Assembly (NCBI RefSeq): GCF_019175385.1
Contig: NC_083341.1
Span: 24,870,203 to 24,934,202 of the forward strand
Origin: Lycium barbarum
Taxonomy: Eukaryota > Streptophyta > Magnoliopsida > Solanales > Solanaceae
Direction of reading: 5' to 3'
DNA: 64,000 bases
The notes beneath the pieces are model-generated. The model had not been told where the DNA came from and searched no databases. It saw nothing but the letters and a program-made list of their open reading frames with translations. Shown piece after piece: positions 58,201 through 64,000 of the stretch; the stretch's first letter is position 1; each line of letters begins with the position of its first letter. Position numbers and translations under genes: made by a program.

Positions 58201-59176
58201 TTCGAAACTAGAGTTGGGTTAGTCGAATACCTTGGTCACGACTAAAGTTCACCGGAAAAAGGGAAAAATCAAGCTTGGAATATAGTTGGATCTTTGAAAA
58301 TGCTGAGTAATTCCTGGCTAAAGTTCAACGGAAAGGAGAAATCAAGTTTTTGAGATTATCTGTGTCCCTCAAAAACTGAATGATTCCCCTTAATGTCGAG
58401 TAATTCCTCTCCCTTTATAGTGTGAGAAAAGAGAGGAGCGGGGGAGAGAGAGGAGTAAGGGACAGAGAGGAATGGAGGAGACAGAGGGTAGTGGAAGGGA
58501 GCATGAGAGAGAGAGGTGAGTGGAGAGGAGCGTGGGAGAGAGGAAAGAGAGGGTAGGGTAGAGAGAGATAGGTGAGGGACGGCGAGGGTGAGAAAAGAGA
58601 GGGATAGGGATTAGGGTAGGAAGATGAAAATGAGAGGAAGTGGAGCGGGTCGGGTAAAAAGGTGGGCTGGACCGGGTATTGTGGTGTGGGCTGGACTGAT
58701 GAGTATGGGTAATGGGCTGAATTGTTTTGGGTCGGGAATAATGTGGGCTAATTATTTGGGCTGGTATTGTGGTTAATGGACTGGTCGAATTAATTAGAAT
58801 ATGGGCTAATAATTTAGCTGAAAATGTTGATCCTCTATTTAATTATTCTTGGGCTTCTAATTTAATAACTAGTACAATATATACTATGTGAAGATAATTA
58901 ATAATTAATATGTACAAAAAAAAGGATTTAACAAAGTGTTGTCTTGTAATTAATTTAACGAGTCCACCCGAAAATGAAACGATGACGAACCATTTAAAAT
59001 TTGTGATAAAGTAATACTAGTAATATTGATAGTAAAGTAGTGAAAATGAAAGTAATGATACTAATAGTAGTAGCAGTAAAAATAAATAGTGAAAATAAAG
59101 TGTTTAACTCGTTAATGAATTTAGAAGCCCGAGTAAATAAGTTGAAATAAAGGAGGGACAAAATTGGGTATCAACA
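55288..59176 (-). mobile_element. Solo LTR, 3.9 kb, nested in the 5' LTR
   Basis: Ends TGTCATACCCCA...GGGTATCAACA with a perfect 5-bp TSD ATACT (55283-55287, 59177-59181). There is no internal second LTR, PBS or coding domain. A minus-strand TATA box (CTATAAAGG, about 58413-58421) after a pyrimidine-rich stretch suggests minus orientation, starting TGTTGATACCC. It is reminiscent of long-LTR gypsy (Tat/Ogre-like) families, which is a weak recollection. Confidence 0.75.
58425..58640 (+). repeat. GA-rich polypurine stretch
   Basis: About 200 bp almost wholly A and G (gagagagagg, gggagagagagg) immediately upstream of the minus-strand TATA box in the solo LTR. Confidence 0.85.
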
Positions 59177-59181
59177 ATACT

Positions 59182-59477
59182 CTTAGAGGTCTGTAGACAT
59201 ATGTGGGTTGCGTATTTACGGTTTGATCAGCTATGCAGATGTAGTTCATTTTGGATATTCCCGTGCATAGTGGCATCGACTTGCATATTTTGTTATGTTC
59301 TGTTAGCTGTGGCTTCTCGAGAGACGGGTTCTTTTTGATGTATGATATGATTAGTTTACAGCGTGCTTTTACAGATTGCCGTATTGTTTCCAGTTTCGGT
59401 TTGATCATATTGAGCAGGTTCGTATACGGGTGTCCAGTTCGGGCACTGGTCATGGCCCATCAGTTTGGGTCGTGACA
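59182..59477 (+). repeat. 5' LTR, right part
   Basis: Continues the LTR after the solo-LTR insertion; ends ...GGGTCGTGACA at 59477. Confidence 0.8.
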
Positions 59478-59481
59478 AAAC

Positions 59482-59493
59482 TGGTATCAGAGC
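59482..59493 (+). other. Primer-binding site, initiator Met-tRNA
   Basis: TGGTATCAGAGC, four bases after the LTR. Confidence 0.92.
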
Positions 59494-59535
59494 AGTTCAT
59501 CCTAGGGATTGTCTACAGACCGTGTCCAGTAGAGT

Positions 59536-59575
59536 CCTGTTTATGGGTGTGAAGCCGGCCACACTTATAAACAGG
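59536..59575 (+). other. Leader stem-loop with GCCGGC palindromic loop (candidate RNA dimerisation signal)
   Basis: Outer stem CCTGTTTAT/ATAAACAGG (9 bp perfect), inner stem GTGTG/CACAC, loop AAGCCGGC of 8 nt ending in the palindrome GCCGGC. 42 nt after the PBS. Confidence 0.55.
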
Positions 59576-59699
59576 AGGCTGCGGGGCATTTAGGAATCAT
59601 TGACCTTTCTTTCTATCTTAGATCGTGCGATAGAGCCAGAGTCTAGGAGAGGTCGCTTCTGACCCTTTTCTCCTACAGGTAAGTGCAAACTAACGAAGG

Positions 59700-60195
59700 A
59701 TGAAGAGATCAGCCTCGTGTAGTGAGGGTTCTAAGAAGGCTCCCAAAGTAGATCCAGGACCCCAGGCTCCAGGACCATGCAGGAGGAGCCTCAGTTACTC
59801 CATTGAGACTGATCCCTCGGAGGACCCAGCGACGATTCCTCCGGAGTTTTCGGACTTCCAGAGAGGAGGACCCCTCAAGGGACAACTATGACACAGATCC
59901 GTCTGAGTATTGGTCTGGGACACCGGAGAAGGAGATCCCCGAGGCCGTGCCAGCTGCTCCTATGGTGGAGCACTACGTCAGACCAGCTACTCCGGTGAGT
60001 GTTACGGATTACTCTAGCCCTCTATCCTGGCTGTCGGTAAACCAGGAGTTGCCCGATTATCCATATCCCTTGGACTCGGAGGAGAGAGATGATGAAGGCC
60101 AAACGAGCAGATGGTGGGTAGACGATGATGAAGAGCACACTTCACCTTATTGGCCACCAGATCAGACTAGAGGCCGATCGACTACAGGTATATGA
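59700..60195 (+). pseudogene. Broken gag-like N-terminal frame
   Basis: ATG at 59700 gives MKRSASCSEGSKKAPKVDPG, proline- and charge-rich, ending at a stop near 59889. The downstream acidic sequence YDTDPSEYWSGTPEKEIPEA, LSWLSVNQELPDYPYPLDSE is in another frame, so a one-base shift separates two halves of one former frame. Its position right after the leader is where gag starts, but there is no capsid domain. I do not recognise the protein. Confidence 0.45.
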
Positions 60196-63100
60196 GACTT
60201 TATTGGAAGTTCCTATGTATGTGCATTTGGTGTAGATTATTACTTAGTAGCGGCGAGCGAGAATCCTAAAGGGGCCGATAACCAAGTATTTATAAGTAAC
60301 GGCGATTAAGGTGTTTTCGCCACTATTGGGAATCTTGAAATTTTGGACGAAAGGTAGTTATACATACAGATGAAAGGTGAATATCGAGTAAAATAATATT
60401 TGTGTAGTCAGAAGAATAAGAGATCTTTTCTAATCCGGAGGGAGATGCATTATGAGAATGTTGTGGAATCTGTTAAGACCTCAACTTGCTCTAGATGATG
60501 TGATGAAGGTCGTGCAGTAAGGTGTGTGCGGCCAAACCAGCACTAACGCACCGGATTTCATCAGAGTTTCAAGGTTAAGCGTGCTGGGGTGAGAGAAATC
60601 CTAGGAGGGGTGACCCCTCGGGAAGTGTACTAAAAATCTTACAAAGTCAGACATAAGAGGCAGATGGAAAATTAGAGTAACCTAAGGGGAATTGGAGTAT
60701 GCGGAGTGGTTGGAAACTCTAAAGGATTGTGAAGAAGGAGCCGGACTAGATCGGCAAAGAGAAAGATGGTGCATCACAGCTCTAGAACTAGGATGAGTTT
60801 AAACAACATTTAGAAATACTTTGTGAGCAAGGTGTTAGAAAATATATGCGTATGCGTGTGATATCTCATATGTGGTTGTACCAACGAGTATATGTATCCC
60901 AGCAACCGACGTTGCAGTATATGGAAGGCATTAATCGAATAAGGTAACGAAGTTCAAGTGGCAAAAATAGTACGAATGTTACAAGGTAAGTTAATGTTAT
61001 TCTCACTGCAAGTTAAAGTTGAAAGGTCCTAATGCAATAACATCGGGGAAAGGAAGAAAGTGAGTATGTATAGGAAGAGAAGAGATTAGAATGTCTTCAG
61101 AAAAGAGGATAGAAGTGAGAAATGAGGGTGAGTGAAGCTTCCAAGAGAGATGACGGGCAAAGCAAGGGACTATTTGGATAAAATTTGGGAGTAGGTGTGT
61201 GAAAGGAATAGGGTAGGATAGCACGGACAGGAAATGAACGTACAAAATTAGGAGAACAAATACTGGTAAGTAGGACTGAAGGGAAGTAACGACGAAGAGG
61301 AAGGGGAAGTGAGGAAGAATAAGCAGGTTCGGTAACAATGTTAGGGGATTCCCAGTTCTTGAGAAGCAATCGAGGAACTAAAGGCACGGCCAAGCAGACA
61401 TAATCACCTTGGAAAGGGAGGAAGCCTTCCTAAAAGATGATTTGGAAGTAAAACGGATCTGCAACTCTAAAAGGATATTCGATGAACATTTAGGGTCAAT
61501 GTTATAATATGACAAAAGGAGGAGAGCATTTAGGAGTAAAGTAACTGGAAATATTTAACCCTAGGGGTACACAGGATGCTTTAACGATTTAGCTGTAAGA
61601 AACCGATCAATCATCGAGATAAGAACGAGGATGATGGGACGACACAAATTATTAGAAAATTAATGGCATGGGACAAGAATTCCGGTAAAGGCCGAGAGAT
61701 TCGGTCATAGAGGGAGTAGAATGAAATATAAGGAACGTGTATGGAAGACAACTCAGCCGTAGCGTCAGAAAGACGGATAAAGGCTCGATGAATGAAGCAT
61801 GGAAAGAGTGTAAACTGTAAGAATTCCGTGCTAAGAGCAAGAAGTAGTAGGACACTAGGAAAACTTGATGTACGGCTGCAACACGAACACATAGTTAGGA
61901 AGAATTGCGAGTAAATGAGCTAAACGGGTGGAAGGACTAACAGTGGATGGAAGGGCATGGAATAGTGACGGGGTGGTACGGTATAGACCTAAATGGAAGG
62001 AGAACTTAGGATAAAAAGAGATTTTCAGTGTTAAAAGGGATTCGCACTCGTAACGAAACACTCCAAAGTTTCCTAACCTAAGAGTAAAGGATGACTAATG
62101 GAAATAGGCATTGTACAAGTAAAAGAAACTATGAGGACTAAAGGAAGGAGAAGGTGTCAATGAAATAGTTAAAGGAAATTATGTGGCCGCCAACAACAAG
62201 GAGAAGGTTAGTGAATCAGTAGGCTTGCCCAAGGGAAAACAAATTGAAATTATAAGACAATAGTTATGTGAAAGATGCAAAGATGTGATCATGAAGAAAA
62301 TCGATTTTTTTTAGTTATATATCTATATGTGTGTGCACAAGTTGTAGTATCATAAAGGAAGATGAAGACTCGACGAAAAAATAAAGGAAAGGTGAGGATT
62401 TCATGTTAGGAACAAGAGATGACAAAACACTAGAAGGACTATGATGCATAGCTGCGATGTAAACGAGTAGTTAAGGAGAATTACGGAACAAATTCAGTTC
62501 TAAGATGAGCTACAATATTCCGAAGCTCAAGAAAGGAAAATCTTAGCACTAGAAGAGATGAAAATTTTAGCAAGAGGAATAAGTATAGGGAGTTCAATGA
62601 TCTCCAAAGGAAAGGGAGATAATGTGGCTATGAATAGCAAGACAACAGTGCTACCTAAGATTAGAAAGTACCTCGCAAGTCATGGAGTCACAAGTCACCG
62701 GTCATATCAAATGTGAGAGTATATGTTATAGAACCATATAGACAATCGTCTTGATGCAATGGCCGACAAAAATGGTGTAAGAACATCTATAGGGAGTCGA
62801 AGAATAACATCGGCTAATTTAAGTCTCAAATGATCACCGGTACAAGAGAATCAGGGACTTAAGAAGAAAGCATACTCGTATCAAAAGGAAGTTATGATTA
62901 AGTAGGATTTTATCTTAGTTCCATGTTTATGAGTTTATATTGCAATTATGCTAAAACTAAGGAGAGGAAATTGTAGGAAAAGTTCAGGTATGAATAGGAT
63001 GATATTGTAAGGAATTAAAGAGTTCGACCAAGGAATTAAAAAGGAGATAATGTGGTATGTATATAAGGTCGACGAGTACAAAAAGGGATAATCTAAAATA

Positions 63101-63470
63101 GCACCAAGAACCAAGCAAGGAAGAGTGCCATATCTGAACAAGGGAATTTGTCTACTAGTAGAGAAATAAGGAGCAAAGCAAAAGAGTACAACAATTTAGA
63201 GTGCTCATAGACTGGCAGGGAGCCGTAGCAATCATGAGTTAAGACCATCTTAATGGCAACAGGTCCCAGGACAGTAACTAGATATCAGTTGACCACTGAG
63301 TACATACATAAGAACATGAGGATATGGAACTAATGAATGAGTTCGATAGAGAATTGGGAGGATATGAAAGAAGACTAATGAGCCCATAGTATAAGAACAA
63401 AGAGATTAGGAACTAAAGGAGGACAACCATTTCAAGAAACTAATAAAAGCGTCGTAAGCTCGCAAGCTAC
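60196..63470 (+). other. Non-coding internal region of the second LARD-like element
   Basis: About 3.3 kb, purine-rich on the plus strand (aaggaag, gagaag), with many stops in all frames. The minus-strand frames at 61003-62061 are the pyrimidine-rich complement and have no motif. No pol remnant seen. Confidence 0.6.
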
Positions 63471-63490
63471 AACATTCGAGGACGAATGTT
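63471..63490 (+). repeat. Inverted repeat beside the PPT
   Basis: AACATTCG-agga-CGAATGTT, identical to 3723-3742 of the other large element, three bases before the purine tract. Confidence 0.85.
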
Positions 63491-63493
63491 CCT

Positions 63494-63506
63494 AAGGGGG
63501 GAAGGA
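63494..63506 (+). other. Polypurine tract
   Basis: AAGGGGGGAAGGA directly before the 3' LTR start TGTTTCACC. Confidence 0.85.
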
Positions 63507-64000
63507 TGTTTCACCTCGCATTCTCAGAGCATGAGCATGCCACGTACTTCACCATATTAATGGAGTATCGGAGACGTTCCATGAAGGTTTGGAAGGTACA
63601 AGCCATGGGAAGTTCGTAACAATGAAGTAAAGGATGAATTACGATCTCGTAAGTCGTAACCAGGAAGGACAACCTTGAAACCAAAGGACATGAACATTAT
63701 CAAGTATTATTAATGATAAATATCATGTATGGAGAGTTTTAGAAGATTTCGGGACCAAGCAAAGCGAAGAAAATAAGTTTGTCGAAAATTTGGAAAAAAA
63801 AAGTTGGCAGAATTTTGGACAGAATTTTGGATAGAATTTTGGGTCAACTTTGGAGGGGTATATATCCTAGTATATGAGGGGTTTAAGGTGTTTCAAAAGC
63901 CTAAAATGAAGTTCATCGAGTCTAGTTTCCAACGCAACAAACCGTTCGTCAATCCGACATCAGAACAGGGAGTTATGGGTATTTTAAAATGGACAGTCAG
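63507..64000 (+). repeat. 3' LTR, first 494 bp
   Basis: Matches 52868-53340 closely (agcatgagcatgccac, ggtacaagccatgggaagtt, cagggagttatg) with a 17-bp extra piece near 63820 (a repeat of agaattttgga). Cut by the window end. Confidence 0.88.

Larger units (their letters stand above)
52868..64000 (+). mobile_element. Second large non-autonomous LTR element (right end outside window)
   Basis: 5' LTR 52868-59477 (swollen by a solo LTR at 55288-59176), Met PBS at 59482, internal region to a purine tract at 63494-63506, and 3' LTR from 63507 running off the window. The two LTRs match from their first base (tgtt-cacctcg-attctcagagcatgagc). Only a broken gag-like N-terminal frame is present in 4 kb of internal DNA. 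It is inserted in the integrase region of the plus-strand gypsy element. Confidence 0.85.

Noticed and set aside
59700..60195. Considered as a host gene exon
   Set aside because: Its position directly after PBS and leader and the frameshift between halves point to a decayed gag start.
60250..60275. ttagtagcggcgagcga resembles a conserved piece of large-subunit rRNA
   Set aside because: Only about 17 bases, with no rRNA similarity on either side. Treated as chance.
61003..62061. Several Leu/Phe/Ser/Pro-rich minus frames suggesting membrane proteins
   Set aside because: They are the complement of a purine-rich plus strand; hydrophobicity follows from composition.

Overview
This is a 64 kb stretch of nuclear plant DNA, AT-rich and crowded with layered transposable elements. 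It looks like a member of the Solanaceae. The evidence is a FLOWERING LOCUS T-like gene whose fourth exon has the long APDII-type loop that I recall from the SP5G/NtFT repressor group, together with the styles of LTR ends, SINE heads and MITEs. There is no sign of bacterial or organellar sequence. I see one intact host gene; almost everything else is mobile DNA at different stages of decay.

Layout. (1) 1-15.6 kb is a nest on the minus strand. An Athila-type gypsy element (gag, protease, RT, RNase H; PBS at 14023-14040; LTR from 14044) is interrupted by a second gypsy element (LTR 9126-9637, gag below it). The gag of that second element is in turn split by an 8.0 kb non-autonomous LTR element (273-8289) with 3.4 kb LTRs and only 1.1 kb of internal DNA. 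(2) 15814-17777 is a Helitron. (3) 18185-27002 is a decayed 3' LTR split by a 7.6 kb CACTA element (18767-26342). The CACTA element contains three ~1.1 kb repeat units, a 5'-truncated LINE and two MITEs. (4) 27317-31727 (minus) is the FT-like gene, with four exons and every splice site and frame intact. (5) 33-40 kb holds Stowaway and hAT-like MITEs and a fold-back MITE that carries a copia element (35286-39933) with identical LTRs and a TSD. (6) 41.5-45 kb holds SINE fragments, a repeat-filled Helitron and a MITE. (7) 45863-52867 (plus) is a gypsy (probably Tekay/Del) gag-pol pseudogene with a hAT MITE inside it. (8) 52868-64000 (plus) is a second large non-autonomous LTR element inserted into that pol region, with a 3.9 kb solo LTR nested in its own 5' LTR.

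The most interesting signal is shared by four different LTR elements. Each has a stem-loop 42-53 nt downstream of its Met-tRNA primer-binding site, and in three of them an 8-nt loop is closed by GC-containing stems and ends in a perfect 6-nt palindrome (GCGCGC, GCCGGC, GAGCTC). That is the geometry of a retroviral kissing-loop dimerisation signal. The two non-autonomous elements also share an inverted repeat beside the polypurine tract, which fits mobilisation in trans by a common autonomous partner.
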